Source: Otis tarda
Taxonomy: Eukaryota > Chordata > Aves > Otidiformes > Otididae
Direction: 5' to 3'
NCBI GenBank assembly: GCA_026413225.1
Contig: CM048553.1
Coordinates: forward strand, 43,750,001-43,814,000
Length of the DNA: 64,000 nt
The position numbers were made by a program, and so were the translations under genes. A model generated the notes under the pieces. It worked only from the letters and a program-made list of their open reading frames with translations, did no database searches and was not told the DNA's origin. Each line of letters opens with the position of its first letter. Positions within the stretch are counted from its first letter, which is position 1. Below are positions 27,663 to 42,312 of this stretch, piece after piece.

Positions 27663-28720
27663 TTAATGTATAAGATCAAGGTTCATTTTTGTTTTGACTT
27701 TGGGAAATAAATTCTATTTACAGTAGGGCCACTTGACATAACACCGGCAGCATAAGGTTTCCTTTGCATTGATATAAATTAATGGCATCAGCTCCTGCCA
27801 TGTCATCAACAAGCAGCCAACAAACTCAGATTTTCTTAATCAGAATCATTAACTTCCATATGTAAAGCACTATTGCCTACTTTCTTAGCTGTTTTTATTA
27901 AAGTGCCCTTTTTTTCTTTTCTACCTATTTTTAACATGATCGGTATTATATGAAGTATATTGCTGTCTTTATAGCATTGACAGCCAGAAAGATTAGAAGA
28001 GATCAAATCTCATTCCATTTTGGTAAGCACCTCTGTGAGTAGCAATTCTAATCTTCAGGCTGAAGAGACTGAATTTAGTCACCAGAAGCTGAATGTAGAA
28101 TCTTACATGCCACTACATCACTTAGTCTCCCCTCACAGTTAACAGAAATAAACAGACATTTTCAATTCATGTTTCATCTTGTCCTGAAGTCGGTTATGTG
28201 TCCTAAGTCACAAGTCTGCTCTTTTGTCTCATAATGGATTATAGAGGAACCTCAGGAGGACCAGCTCGCATGTAGAGGTCTGTAATGCCCCTATCTGTTT
28301 TAAAGTGAAACAAATCCTCCACAAAAGTAGGAGTTCAGTACCATGAGGGAATCTTGCTTAGCAACCATAGAGCTGATGTCAAAGGACATCTTCATTCTTG
28401 ATGTGGTTCTGCCATTTCCTTCATGTATGCTTAGCCCCTTCTGCTGCATTTTCCCTGCCTCTGGAGAGAGGACACCTACGTACTCTAAGCAGGGTTTTCA
28501 CCCAGCGAGTGTCTATATAAACTTTATAGGAAGCATGATATTACTAGGTGCAAAATATAACAGTTGTCTGTAGTGGAACCTGCTTAGTTTGTTTTATTTA
28601 GGCAGACTCTGGCAGAAACAGGTAGCCACTATCTCTGTAGCATTGATTATTGCTTAGAGAAATCATCCTGAGAAGCCTCCTCCATGCGCTCTGCTTCATA
28701 GAAAATGAACTCATTTATTG

Positions 28721-29003
28721 TAGAATCATAGAATGATTTGGGTTGGAAGGGACCTTCAAAGGTCATCTAGTCCAACTGCCCTGCGAGAAGCAGGGACATC
28801 TCCAACCAGGTCAGGTTGCTCAGAGCTTCATCCAACCTGTCCTTGAATGTTTCAAGGGGTGGGGCATCAAACATCTCTTTGGGCAACCTGTTCCAGTGTT
28901 CCACCACCCTCACCGTAAACAGTTTTTTCCTAAAATCTACCTCCCTCTAGTTTGAAACCGTTACCTGTTGTCCTGACACAACAGGCCCTACTGAAGAGTT
29001 TAT
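28721..29003 (-). mobile_element. CR1 LINE 3' tail, 5'-truncated
   Basis: This is a non-autonomous fragment of a chicken-repeat-1 non-LTR retrotransposon, lying antisense to RBMS3. On the plus strand it begins TAGAATCATAGAATGATTTG followed by GGTTGGAAGGGACCTTC, the reverse complement of the conserved CR1 3' end. Further in are CATCTAGTCCAACTGCCCTG and CAACCTGTTCCAGTGTTCCA, also CR1 hallmarks. Homology fades after CTACTGAAGAGTT near 29003. Only the terminal part of the element is present, so no reverse transcriptase remains. It aligns base for base over most of its length with the copy at 56053-56351. A plus-strand open frame running through it is not a gene. Confidence 0.95.
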
Positions 29004-32000
29004 TCTCTTATTGTATCTACCGTATGTATGTATTGTACCTACAGTAAGTATTGGGCTGGTGGTCCAAGTGTGGTTTTTTTCCACAAAAATTTGGGTCTGA
29101 TTGCACAGAGAAAGGGAAACAGCAGCATTGGTTTCATCAGGACTCTTAAAAAGTGGTTTGGAAAGGTGCTAACCTGTCAGTGAGACAGAAAAGGAACTTT
29201 TTCAATGTTAAGGCTAAATACTGACTGCAGTAGAATATAAGAAATCACTTCAACTGCAGATGGCACAGCACAATCTTTTATGAGGGGTTTAGCTGTAATG
29301 CCTCTCTCTTACAGTTCATTTTGGCAGAGAGATGAGACTCCCCCATCTCCTCCCTCAATGCCAGTGTGCAGATGAGCACACTGAGCATAGTCTGGTATCA
29401 CAAGTTATAATAAAATATGCGATAACACAGCATGCTTGGCTTGAGGTTGGTGGTTTTTCAACAATAAACATTATTTACTTTGTGCACTGAACACAAAAGC
29501 CTTGGACTGAGTGGTAATGTAGCGCTATGGTAATAGTAATTGATTCACCAGATGTCGTACTGTAGGTACTGCCTGTTACCAGTGTCAGATCAATAAATAT
29601 TGGGTTAGCACACTTACAGAAGGTGGAGCAAACAGTAAGGAATATCCAGGGTTACTATTACATAGGCAAATTTTCTTTTATTTAAGTAGAAAACAAAATA
29701 AAAAGTATTTAGCAGCATGGCTTAAAATGCAAAAGATGAGAACAGGTAGTTATCAGCCTCATTTTTTAACTACATACAGATAAAACAAGGCATGAAATTT
29801 ATGGGCTTCAGAGAAATCTTGATCTAGCTCAGCCTCATTGTTCTCTCACAGTTCCCAAATGCATGCCACAAGCAAAAATAAGCACCTAGGTAGAATTTCT
29901 TGGTGTTAATATCTTTGCAAATTTAGCAATACTGCAGTAGTGTGCTAAGATGTGTCAGTTTAGAGAAGTTAACAAAAAAAGAGCAACAAATGTTTATATG
30001 GAATATGTGTTATTTTCAATTCATTTATGTGCAAATGTGCTATTCAAAAGCTGTATGCATTTCTCATTATATTGTCTCCCTAATTTAGATTGTATACTCC
30101 TTGTGGCATAGATATTATCTTGGTGTTTTCCAAGGCAGCATGCATGCACTGCTACCGCCACTTCTACTTCTGGTAATAACTGAATGATCACCTACTTTGT
30201 CTTTTTTTTTATTATTTCTGTGATTCTTACTGTACAGATGTGACACAATTAGTAGCTGACTGCTGAATCTTTCTGAAGGCTGATGGTGTTAGGATATATG
30301 GACATGAGATTTAAGTCCTTGAACTTGTGTGCAGTACTGTGCTTTTGTTGTTTCCAGAGAAATACGGACAATGGCAGACAGTTCTTTGTTCAAGTTTAAT
30401 GTTAGAGTTAGTTCCAAAATGCCAAAAAAAAAATGGAAACACTATTCTGTGTGAAATGCTTCTTAACTTAAGAATTTTATTTCAGGAAGTGGGTTAAAAG
30501 ACAATTTCAGTGTTTTCATATCCAGGAAACTCTAAAGCACAATATATGTCAGATATGTAAACTTGAAATGTTTTAATGAAAACACTGAGAATAACTAAAA
30601 GAAATATCTTGGGTGAAAATGGTGAGAAAAAGAACTCTAAAAGAAAGTGTCAACAACAGCAATGCTGAACTTCAGCTTCTTTGATGTAATTTTCATTTTG
30701 TCACTCAAACCAGGAAAAGTTGGAGTCAAAGTTAGATATCTCTAGACAAGGGCACATGTTACAGAACTCTTTCTGAGTTGACAACTTCTAAGATAAGTTT
30801 TTTTCCCATTTAAAATTGAGGAGGAGATTTTTAAGTTGAAAAAAACAAAGAAAACTGAGAACAGGAGACAGAAAATTTGAAAACAAATGGGAAACTTGAA
30901 GCCAGACAAAAGTGCAATGCTTAATTTTATTCGCAAGTATTTATTTTTCTGACCAAAGTGATGTGATTGCATAACATTTCTATCCTGATTGAAAATCACA
31001 AAAAGTTTCTACCTGATGACCAAGCAGTGAAACCTCAGATATTTCAGTGGTCTTGAAAGTGAGTTTGAGCTAACTTTCATTTGGCCTGTAACATCTTTTT
31101 CTTGGTCCACCTCTGCTGTAAAATGTGCAATCTGTTTTATTTTTGTGTTGTATGTATCTGGAATGCAGAAGCATCTGTGAGTCACCATCACAGTTCTGGT
31201 CCATCTTTAAACCTCTGTTTGCAATGATGCTACCAGAAAATTTACATGAGTTATATTATTTGTTCATAAGAACAGTTCCAGATATTGTCTTATGTTTCTG
31301 TTGTGTCTTTTGTGTTCTGTGTATAAACTCCCTTGCATTCCAGTAATTCAAACCCATAATAATGATGAGGGTGATGACAGGATGTTCAGCCCAGTATGCC
31401 AGAGTGTTATAGGAATAAAATGGTCCATTTATGCCTTTAGAGAGGGGAGGGGTTTAAAATTTTTCTTTGCATTATTCTGTAAGTGGAATCATAGGGTTAT
31501 TGAAAAACAAAGCTATTCTTAGTCAAGATTTTTACTTTTGATTCATTGAGTGCCATTAGACTCAAGTCAACCAATTAGGTAGTCAAGAAATAAGTATAAT
31601 AGCAAATAAGATGTCACCAAACATGGAGTAATTCAGTGCAACAGAGAAAACTGGATTGGTAGGAAATCAGATCAGAAGGAGATTACCAAGTGAGACCTGA
31701 TATGAAATGTGGTAAAGCACAAGGTTGTAAGGATAAAGGACCATTTTGTTAACTTGCTATGTGCTAAAGTACTGAAGAGTCCAGAATCTTCAAATACCCC
31801 ACTCAGGAGAACTGGAGGAAGGAGCCAGCAGAGAGTAATGAGCTGAACATTTTAATTTTTGCTTTTATGCTTTGAGTTTTGTAAAACGTATGCATTTTCA
31901 TAGTACTCAAAAAATGGGAGCTTTCATTGGGTCTAGTTCTGCCTTTATGTTCCAGCTATATCTAAAATGAAGTATGCGCATTTCAGAGAGCATGTCCTTT

Positions 32001-35000
32001 GGTAATTAGACTAGTGCTGGCAAATATCCTAAACTGTCTTCTTGGTTTTTTGCTTATTCTCGGTCCTGTATTTGCATACTTAATAAGGAGGAAAAAATTG
32101 GAATGGCAGCTCTTTGAGATGAGGAATAGTGAAACTGTTGCACAAGTTACCTTACACACACTTTAGTTTTAAAATACAAATTGTAAGAGAAGGAGCAGAT
32201 GCCATTATATAAATTCATTCTTCTAACAATGATTTCAACCAAGTAAAGAAAATGTAGTCAGAATTGTGCTTCGTGGATTTGCATAATTGCAAGTCTGAAA
32301 GACTTAAGTGGTAATAACCACTGTTAAATTACTTTGTAATATGATTTTTTTTAATTCAAACTAAAGTTTCAACAATTGCTAATTGAAGAGAATTAACTAG
32401 GCATGACTATTAAGAAGAAACACAACCCACTGTTAATCTGATCTTAAAACTGAGATCGTATGATCTTCCGTGTTTAGCTTTACTGGCTTCTCACTTGTCA
32501 ACCTTGCTTTTATTTAGTTCCTGGGGCCAATATTTGCATGTTTATATTGAACTCCAGAAAAGCCACATAAATTCTGATATGAAGATCTGATGAGATCCAG
32601 TTTTCAGAAAACAACTTTGGCCATGCGTTGTGATGGGGATTGTAGTGATTTTACAGCACGGTTGCTATTAGCAGACTGGATAAAACCATGGGACTCTGTT
32701 GTATAGACTGAATGAGAACACTTTGCGTCATACACTGGTCCTGTACATCTGAACATACGTTTTATTCAGTACACCTCCTTAATTCTGAAGTGACTGGAAA
32801 GATTGCAGAAAACCAGAAGATAGGCCTAGAGGAAGTAACCATGCCTGAATGAACTGTCGGATACCCAGTAACTTGGAACACCTTCCCCTGGGGTGGACCC
32901 TGTGCCATTTTCCTCTTTTTGTTTGTTACAATAACATAAGAGAGGGCAAATACAGAGTATATTTCTACTGGTGGGTCATTGAGATCCTTGTCATGAGAGT
33001 CTGTTCATATAAATGAAGGCAGTCCACTGCAGATGATAGTGTTCAGGTAGGTCAGAAACCACAGCAATTGTATTCTGCACAGAGGGGCCTTATGGACAAA
33101 TAAATCTCCTGCACATCATATGCTAACAAAGCAGCAGATGTTGGATTTGGAAAAGAGAGGACCAAGAGGCAGAAGATTAATAATAGAAAAAAAAAATCCC
33201 GATAAAATTTTAAGCTCCTTGAAAAGCAGATTTGCAGAATGATTTTCTTCTCTTTCTCAAGATTTTTTCATGCAAAATATTTAGTTTTCTTTCTAACAGG
33301 AATTTTCTTTTTCTGAGTATAACTTGCATCAGTATGGAGTGGTCCACACAGACAGTAGAGTAGGAGAACTGTAGCCATCCCAGCATGTGGCAAAAAAAAA
33401 TTGCCTTCTGAGAGCTGGATTCCTTCAGAGACTCGGGTTGCAAAGGCAAGAACTGTGTGACTATGGGTAAGTGCATGCAAAGGGGAGGAATCATTGCATA
33501 TCTTCTTACCAGCATTTATTATTTTTAAAAGATAAGTCAGTGGCTAAAGGTAAAGCAGAAGGTGGCAAAAGTTGTAGAACAAAAAGTGCTGTGTTGAGGA
33601 TAGGTGCTCTGCATGGTTTTAAGTAATTATTCTGATCACGTAGCGTAGGTTATATATTTATGAAATATCCTGGGCAGACATGCCAATTGAGTTAAACCCA
33701 TTAACGATGAATCTTGCAAGAATCCCTACAGCTTCCCATCACTCAATATCAGGCATTAAGATTGAATATAGGCATCAACATAGAAGATTACAGTCTCTGT
33801 AGAACTGACACCAGAGAACGGAGACAGGCAAGTCATCATCAGGCGCAGAATTCTTCTGCTCAGAATAATTGCCTATTTGCTCTGCATTCCAGCTCTATTC
33901 CTTGGGCTTAGATCTCCTGCACATCTAGTTAGAACTTGCAGAATTAATATCAGGTTTCCTGTCACCTCACTCATTACTTTTGTCAGGGGAATTCAAGGAG
34001 GAAAGTCAAAACCGTGTTTTTTAGAGGCTATTTCTTAAGGACATCTTTTTTTCTTTTTTTTTGTTTAAATAGAAACCTGTCTGTTAGCATGTCAGGTTAT
34101 TTCTTTAGGCTACACTGGAAAGGACATCTGAATAAATTGCGATTTTACAATACAGATATTGTTGCTTGAAGATCGTTATTGCGTTATGCTTTCTACCCAC
34201 AGCCACACCTTCACAAAAAAAAAAGAGAATTTAGAATGGAAAAATAGCTTGAATAGCAGATTGGATGTGAGTTAGACTCTGTTTCAGAAGACTTCCTCTG
34301 TTCTGAGTCTTAGAGCATGGGAGCAATGCTTTGAATAATGTAGCAATACAAAAACGTGCTTAATTTGTTTAATATAGTGCTAGGAAATCTCAGTGGGCCT
34401 TTGTGTAAAGCATGATGATATACAGATGGCATATTGAGAATCTTCACTGGAAAAAAAATATATGTCTCGCTCCTAGTCATGTAGGATTCTGTCAAAGAAA
34501 AAAAAGGACAATGATCCTTTAAACTTTTAAGTCGTTTTCTTTAGAAAGCAGACCTGCATTTTCATGCGTTTGTGAATGGAGTGGTAGATGGACGTCGAGT
34601 GCTGTGAGACCAATAATGACATGATCCCACTGACTTCAGCAGATTTATACTGTCTGAAGAAGACAAAAAAAAAAAGCAGTTTAATTCTTCATGCAGAGGA
34701 AATTTGAGTAAATGAATACAATCACAAAGATATACTCAGAACAATTGCTGCTACAACCTGCTTTGTTCCAAAGACTGTAAATGCTGTTATGGAAAATGAA
34801 TTACTGGACTGTGTTAGTCACTGCCACTGAAATTAGTGACTGTTCTGGAACACTTAATCACTACTACTTTTCCCTTAACATTGAGATTTTTTTTCATTTT
34901 TTTAATACACACTCATATATATCTCTCAAGTTATAGCCATTATTTTCTCTCTCTGTGTTATAAACAAGTAAAGGATGCAATTTTTATTTCTTAATTATTA

Positions 35001-36475
35001 TCTCCATGATCTACCTAATTGTTAATTATCTAATAAATCCTTACAATAAAGTAACAATGCCAGCTAGTATTCAAGAGAAAAATATATGTATTTTTATGCT
35101 GAACTGTCTTGTTTTGTCCTCACCCAACTGTTTTCATGTGACAGATTTTTTTTAAAGGTTCACATACACAAAATAGTGATTAGTTTCACACAAAAATTTG
35201 GAATCATCTTGGAGAGAGTGTGTGTGAAGCAGTTCAACATGAAAGAGAAAAGTTAAAAATATGCGTTGATTTTGCATCTTTGCTATCACTTGATCTTGGC
35301 TTTGTTGTTGTTTTAAAATATCATTCTGTACATTATCAAAGTGAGGAAGCTTCAGATCATGCAAAAAAAATTCCGGAAAATATATTTTATATCAGAATTG
35401 GAAATGAAATGAAAAGTAATGAGAAAAGAAATTAGGTTAAAAGGCCGGAAAACCCATTAGAAACTGTATGTTTATGTATTATCTAGCAAATCAAATGTCA
35501 GGGGAAGACATTTGTGAAATAATTATCAATCATTTAAAACAAAAAGGAAGCGAACAACAGAAGCCTACATTTTTATTTTTCAGGGCCTAAATCTGGGCTG
35601 CTAAATCCATCAATAAAGCAATTACACGGTAGTATTCTGATTTTAAGAGCTGTTGAACAGTCACAGCTTCCCTCGTGGTCGCGCTGTCTGCAGCTTTGCT
35701 GGAAAACTTCACTCCCCAAACATTATTTTCTGTTCAGAGGTAGCACCTTGTTGTTAAAGTGGGGGGTTTCACTTCACACACGGAGGAGAGGAGACCGCTG
35801 AGATCCCATTCACCAGCGTTGTCAGAGCCATAGTAGGCAGGCTGGAAGATGTTGAGAGTAAATGTGGAGTGAGACCTGGAGATGGACATTGGCCTTGCCA
35901 ACAGGAGACTGGGCTTTCAAAAAATAATAATATTGATTACAAAGCAGCGAGGCAATAAATGCAGGGAAGAAAATGACTGTTCTGTTTTCCCTTCAAGTTT
36001 TTCTTGTGCAAAGAATTCAGATTTGTGCATGCTATTTTCTAAGGCCTCAGTGTCTTGAACTGCCTCTTTCCTTGTGCTTAAGACTATTCAACATAGGGAC
36101 GTGGTAGGAAAATCTCAGAGATTTGCACAGGTAGGTAAATTTTGGATAATCAGTTGTACTTTGCTGTTCTTGAAATCATTCTGCAAGACTTCTTGAAAGT
36201 AAGCAGGGACAAGTCTATATTTAGCTAAATTAAATTTTATTAAGTACAGGCTTATTTCTGTCTGTCTTCGCAACAGCATCATCTTTGGCTTTATATGAAG
36301 ATGACAGGGATGTGAGCACAACCTATTAGGTGGCATTGCCCTCTAGGGATACAGGAGTGTGAGCCTGGAATAGCTAAATATTACAGTAAATAATACAGGT
36401 TTGAAGCTTTAGATAGCTGCACTTTGACTGTTCTGATGTTCTGCATTTGATAACTTTCCACGGATACATGGTAAC

Positions 36476-36560
36476 ATGCACATATATAGATATGCGTATG
36501 TGTATATGTTATGTGCAGAGGCACAAACACACACACAGAAATGTATATATGTACACCTAT
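36476..36560. repeat. Alternating purine-pyrimidine tract (TA/TG/CA)
   Basis: CACATATATAGATATGCGTA leads into TGTGTATATG, then CACAAACACACACACAG and ATGTATATATGTACAC. It is a compound, decayed dinucleotide microsatellite. Confidence 0.8.
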
Positions 36561-37269
36561 AATGCCATCCAGTCCTTATTATCATGACAAGCTCAATTTT
36601 CATGGGCGCTGTAGATCGAGCTGTCTTCTGATGAAGCACTTCAGTGACTTGATGGTGGTGTTGCAAACTTGGATCAGTGAAAGAGATCTTCCCTCAAATA
36701 GAGTGAAGTGGGAAATGAGGCTGAGAAAATAGGGCTGCTAGGCAGAGCTTTTTGAGAAGGGTTATCTTGTGAATAAATACTGCACAAGAACTCAGGAGAT
36801 TTGTACTCAGTGACTGTGTGACACTGGACGACTTGCATTATCCCTGTGCTGCAGCTCATCTCTTCGTGAAACAAAGAAAATACTTCACTGCCTACTGGGA
36901 GAATGGATTCATTAGTGCTTGTGAGGTGTTTGCAAACAAAGTCTGTGATAAGCACCATACCCCCCCCTCGACACCTTTTTCAGTATACAAAAAGTAGCAG
37001 CAGAAGTTACCTTGAAGGAGCGTGGCATGACACAGCCTGAGAACTACATAAGCATGCTCGTGCCCTAATCCTGCAACACTCGCACGTGTTGCATAATGTA
37101 AATGTGAATAGTTTAGTTAGCAGGAGAAGAATCTCCTACAGCAGAATTATAAAGTAGGAATAAGAGATACGGGATTAAACCTGGAATAACTCCATGTTCA
37201 TTTTATATGTTACGTAAATACAGTAAAAATGGATAATAAAAGCAAGTTTGTTCCAAGCTGACCATTTCA

Positions 37270-37302
37270 AATCATAGAATCATAGAATGGTTAGGGTTGG
37301 AA
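37270..37302 (-). mobile_element. Very short CR1 3'-end stub
   Basis: The 33 bases begin AATCATAGAATCATAGAATG and continue GTTAGGGTTGGAA. This matches the last bases of CR1 in reverse orientation, including two terminal repeat units. After that the sequence leaves the CR1 pattern. It is either an extremely 5'-truncated insertion or the surviving end of a decayed copy. Confidence 0.75.
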
Positions 37303-40300
37303 TAACTATCTTGTTCTTCTAGTATTGTAAAGCAAGTCTTCCTGGTGGAAACATGCAATATTATTCTGACTTGGCGCCAAGGCACCCAAAAAGCTAGAGC
37401 TTTTGCCCAAATGCGCTTTCATCTTTGCTTATCCAGGGGCAAAAGCAGTCTGATGTGAACAGGCTGGGCTGAGCACACGCCATGATTGCATCTGATGTCA
37501 CATGTGTCACGTGCTTGTATTTCTGCCCAGGAAATAGGTTCTGTCCAGGCTAGTTAAAAACCTCGTGCAAATGCCATGTAGCTGACCAGTAAGTTTCCAG
37601 GAAATCTCTGTCCCACTGAATGCACAATTTGATAGATTTACGTTAATTATATGGTGGGTGTCCAAGTAGTCCAGTTCTTTAGGCACCTCAGACAGAGGTG
37701 GAGACAAAGAAATCCTACATTTTTTCATCTCCTGCTCCACCAGCAAGGCCATGCTGGCCTGTTCAATAAAGCTTCCTCCATCTTTGGCATGGAATCATAG
37801 TATCACTGGTTATCTTATCTCCAGTATTAGAAGTTTGTCCTTCTCAATTCAGAGCTGAGTTTTAGAGCCTGAGGCTCTGTTCTCCCCACTGGTAACAGCC
37901 CAAGAAGTGGAACTGTACTGCATAGAAACAACTGATGTGGCTTAATGGGAGCATTTTTAACCATTTGCTGTGGTTCCTTTTAGGATCAACAATCAGCTAT
38001 GATTGATGTTGTATAAAATTTAGGTTTCCTCTCCTCAACACTGCTATTAAAAGGTATAAATAAACCACTTTCTCCATGTTTTAGAGTTACCATCAAGTCT
38101 TATACAGTATTCCACTGTTGTGTTCATCCTCTAGCATTGTAACATCAGTGTGTTGTGGTTCATTATCTGGAGATTTAATTTGTGTGCAGATCCTAGCTGA
38201 TGTATTTGGAGAACATTTTAAAAAATGGCTAGTATTTATGCTTTTGTTACTCAGGCTTTACCTTACCTTTCATTTAAACTTCATTATTCCTCTTCTGACA
38301 GTCCTCTGGACTGTGGCATTTTTCTTCCGTCTCTGGATCTGTACCAGAAAATGTTCTAGAAAAGGTTTTCTCCCTCTCACTTCAGTCTGTTTGACTGTCA
38401 CCAGGTTGCAAAGTTTAGTACTGAGCTGGTCTCGTGGCAGGAGAAAGCCATGAGCTCTCTGCTAGACCTGCCACATTCCTCAAAGTAGAAAAATTGTTGC
38501 CCTTTAATTCTTACTCTGCTGTGCTGTCTTCAAGTTTTATTAGCAACGTGGAGTAGACTTTGTTCTCTGGCTCCTGGAAAATACTGCATTGTAAGCAATA
38601 AAGCTGGCAAAAAGGGGGTAAAAAGAAAAAAAGGAAACTGAGAGCCAGATTAGCATCTCTCTTAACAGCAGAGTGAAAAATATGATCACATTTGCAATGG
38701 ACTCTTATTAAGCTGGTGGAAATTGCAACCAAGAGGTTATACACTTAGTCACTGGCAGCAGAGAGTTGTCACTCCCTGCTGGCTGATTCATGGAATCATT
38801 TACTCTGAAGAAAATTGCTGCTTCACATCAGCTGGAGATGGCTTTTGTCAGGCCAGACTCTGATACTGCTGTTTGGTTGTAGTCATGCTTTGAATAGAGT
38901 TGCGCACAGGATCATCATGCCAGCATGGCTGCGTCCACATGCCTGTAAACCACAGAAGGATCCTGCCCAAATGGGGGCAAAACCTTAAAAGAATGGTTGG
39001 ATTTTGTGTCGGAGCCTGTTTCTCGTAATGTAATTTATCTGTTTTCATCTTTCATGTAGTCATCTCTGATTTTATCTCCCATGGCACATAAGTGTTGGAT
39101 CATCTATAGAATTTTGAGATAAGCTTTTAAACCAACTTGGATAACAGAGCCTTGGTATTTTTGTTTAGGAGAGACTCTGAAGTCTTCTCAGTTCCATTCG
39201 TATTTTGATGCCCTACAGTTACTCTGAGACCATCCACAGTCTTAGTGAGTTCATCGTAGTGCAACAGGACAGGTCTTCAATCTCTGTTTTCAGATAAAAC
39301 CACAATTTTTATAAACTTCTGTCATTCTGTTTGCTATAGGCAGTGACATTTAGCCCATCCACTTGCTTTTTCAGTTTCAGTGTTTTCTTGCTGCAGTCTT
39401 TGTGTTTATGAAGGCCCCTGTTGTCATCCAGGAATGGAGAAGGACATGAGTTGCATTTGCTCTTGTGTGAAGTTAGAGCATTTTCAAGGACAATTCAGAA
39501 GCATTCCTCTCCCTTCTCTTCCTGTTTTTCCCTTTATTTTCTTAAGGTGTTTTTCTTTGCATATTTCTGTACCTTTTTTTTATTTTTCACCTATTCTTCC
39601 TTGTTGTGCTTGGCTCGCTTCTGCTCTTATTATTCCAGTATTTTATCGGAAAGAGTAGGGGACTGATTTTCACTTTGCCAATCTTAGCTTTGAAATCATA
39701 TTCCTTTTGTAATTTTTGGACCCATGGCAAAGCAGGATCTAGCACGACCTTCATACAACCTCTGAGACATATATTGCGCAGAGTTGAAGAAGATTAGGCT
39801 ATCACTCAGCCTCTAATATATAAGTTTGCTTCCTCATCTATGCTCAGCTGAGAGCTCTGCAATTGAAAATTTCAAAAGGGTTTAGTGTTATCTACTTAAT
39901 ATTCTAGGATATTGTCTCAGATGGTAATAAAGGATTTTTAAGCTGCAAGGGTTAGAATTTTCCTTATGTCATACCACATTAGATTTAGTGTTGGTATCAT
40001 CGACACATTTTGAAAAGAGCTGAGAAGTATGAGTAAGACCCTCAGTTGTCTTGGGAAAAGATTACAATTTCACTTTTTTGTCTTTCCCTTGGATAAAGTG
40101 TCATCATAAATAGATGACTTACTGGAAAATTCCCAGTGAAACCACTGTGCAGTTTTTTATCATGGAAATCACAGCTACAATTTTGCCTTGAAGGCATAGA
40201 CTTACTTTAAGCTGGTGAAAAACCTCCACGTCCCGGCAGGAGTTCGAGGTGGTGGTATGCTTCAGGGGCTTGCTGCCTTCCTGCCCTTCATGGAAATGGA

Positions 40301-41167
40301 AGCCACTGAGAAAATTTTTTTCCGAGGCCTTTTGTTCCCTTCGTGGCATATACATGCCATTGCCACATTTGCTCCCTACCTGCAGTCACTTGGTGAGGGG
40401 AGCACGCAAAGCCTGTCTTGCAGGCTCAGGGCTTGGAAGTTGCCGTGAGGAGCAGTCGATGCACCAAATTGGAGCTGCGGGGGGTTTTGGTGTGTCCCAT
40501 GGGTGCTGCATAGTCAGCAGTCCATCTTCTGAGCTGCTGCTCACCCCTTCTGCTGGGGAGAAAAAGAGAAGCAGTATCAGCGTCCTTACTTATATCCTTC
40601 CTTTTTTTGGAAGTATTCCCTCTCTCCCTTCGGGCCTGTTTGCAGGAGAAGATGGCAGAGCATGGAGTGAGGTTTTGTGGTACACAGTAATTATCCTGTC
40701 TGAGGTGTTTAGTGTGATTTGGGTATTCTCTACCACAGTGAAATGAGCTCCTGCCTTTAAGAATCAGTCGGTCACTGTCTTGTAAATGCTTTCTGCTGTG
40801 TAACCTATGCCCAACCACAGTTCTGACCGAGTCAGGATCACATCCACTTTTTAAAGGTGTTCCTTCATTTACATGAGGAAGCTGGTGATGCTATGTGTTA
40901 GCTTCTAGCAAGCTCGCTCATTTTAGGGCATACACATTATGCCTTTCAGTGAATGCAGAAGAATAAAATGAAAGAAGGGCAATAACAATAAAAACACTTT
41001 TCCCTTCAGCTTTCCCTTCTTTCTCGCAGTAGTGGCAAAATCATGTTTCTCAGCTATGTTTTAGAATATAAGTGGCTGGAGGTTTTGCTGCTGCACCCAG
41101 TAGTCGTTGTTGGAATGTGTGTTAATTAGAACTGATTTAAATAAAAGGATTTTCATTAGGCAGTCTG

Positions 41168-41257
41168 AAAAAAAAAAAAATCTGAATATTTTTAAACTAT
41201 TGAACAGATAGTTCAGTAACAGCTGGTTAAAAACCAGGTTCATTTTTTTTTTTTTTT
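41168..41257. repeat. A13 and T15 inverted homopolymer pair
   Basis: A13 at 41168-41180 and T15 at 41243-41257 lie 62 nt apart. A perfect 6-bp hairpin, CTGGTT-AAA-AACCAG, sits between them at 41223-41237. The runs could pair in RNA, but homopolymers are common in this intron. Confidence 0.8.
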
Positions 41258-42276
41258 CATTTGCACAGGAATATTTCATGCATCCACAGTAATCAGTGTT
41301 TTTATGAATATGCTATTTCAACTCTGTTATCAAGAAGGGTATGTTACTGGTTTGACCATGCATAGGGCATCTTTACCCAAATCAAATCTCTTCCTGCCGT
41401 TAGAATTTTCTACTGCTACTCTAACAGGCTGTGAGTAGAGCTGCAAATAATGTTAGCACTGTATGTATGGCCACTTTTTTATTGCAGTGACTGTTTACAA
41501 AGCCACAACAGGTGTGTCTTTCCTCACAATTGGTAAACAAAATATAGTATTTAAACATGTACATCTGAATTAAATAAACTTATGGTCATAACTGAAGCAT
41601 TTTTTTCCTCGTGCAGTTTAACACTGGGTTCCATAAGCTCTTCTGGACATTAATGGTATACATATGTTGGAGTGTGAGCAGTGAATGCCAAGACTCAACT
41701 TTAATTAGTCAAAAAATAAATTTCTGTGTACAGCAGTTATCATTATGCTGGTGTAAAGAAATCATTGTATTGACATAAGACATTTGGCCAGGTTTCCTTG
41801 TTTATATTGAAAACATATGTTTGAAAATAATTTTCTTTTCTCTGGTGTTAGTTCTAGCAGTGTCACACAAACAAGGAGTGATGTGATGGTAATGTTCTGG
41901 TTTATCTAAATAAATACTTAATAAAAAGTAATAAATAATTTAATAAAATCAAATTTAAAATTAACAAATTCAGTACTAAATAATAAAGAAATACTTAAAC
42001 AGCTACATGAAATAACCTTGTATTAGCAGAGCCAGAATTAATTCTTTGTCCTGCATAAATTCCGATCATTTTATCTAGGGACTGTCAGTGCAAGTAAGTT
42101 TTTCTTAGTGGGATAATAGCAAAGTCTCTGTGATCAATAATACTAGTTTATGAGAATAGTAAAAATAGATTTTATAGCAGAAGCACAAGAGCTATTGTTT
42201 TGAGAAGCAGCTTCAGATAAAAGCTTTGCATTTGCTCTTTTCTCCTGAGACTACTAAAGAGAACACAAAAAAGTAA

Positions 42277-42312
42277 AATGGGTGACCACAGAAGCAAGTA
42301 GGGTCACCCATT
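42277..42312. repeat. 11-bp perfect inverted repeat with 14-nt loop
   Basis: The arms are AATGGGTGACC (42277-42287) and GGTCACCCATT (42302-42312), separated by ACAGAAGCAAGTAG. It is too short for a typical microRNA precursor. Confidence 0.95.

Noticed and set aside
28743..28955. Plus-strand open frame resembling the minus-strand one at 56021-56326
   Set aside because: The similar peptides (MEGTFKGHLVQ at both) come from the same CR1 3' region read antisense, which is not coding.
37786..37815. GGAATCATAGTATCACTGG as another CR1 end
   Set aside because: About 15 bases resemble a CR1 terminus, but nothing following matches. Similar scraps near 8187 and 31488 were dropped for the same reason.
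40249..40746. 165-codon plus-strand open frame, the longest in the window
   Set aside because: Overlapping frames are open on both strands across the same stretch. The protein shows no domain I recognise and no splice or promoter context. A frame of this length is plausible by chance in a locally GC-richer intron segment.
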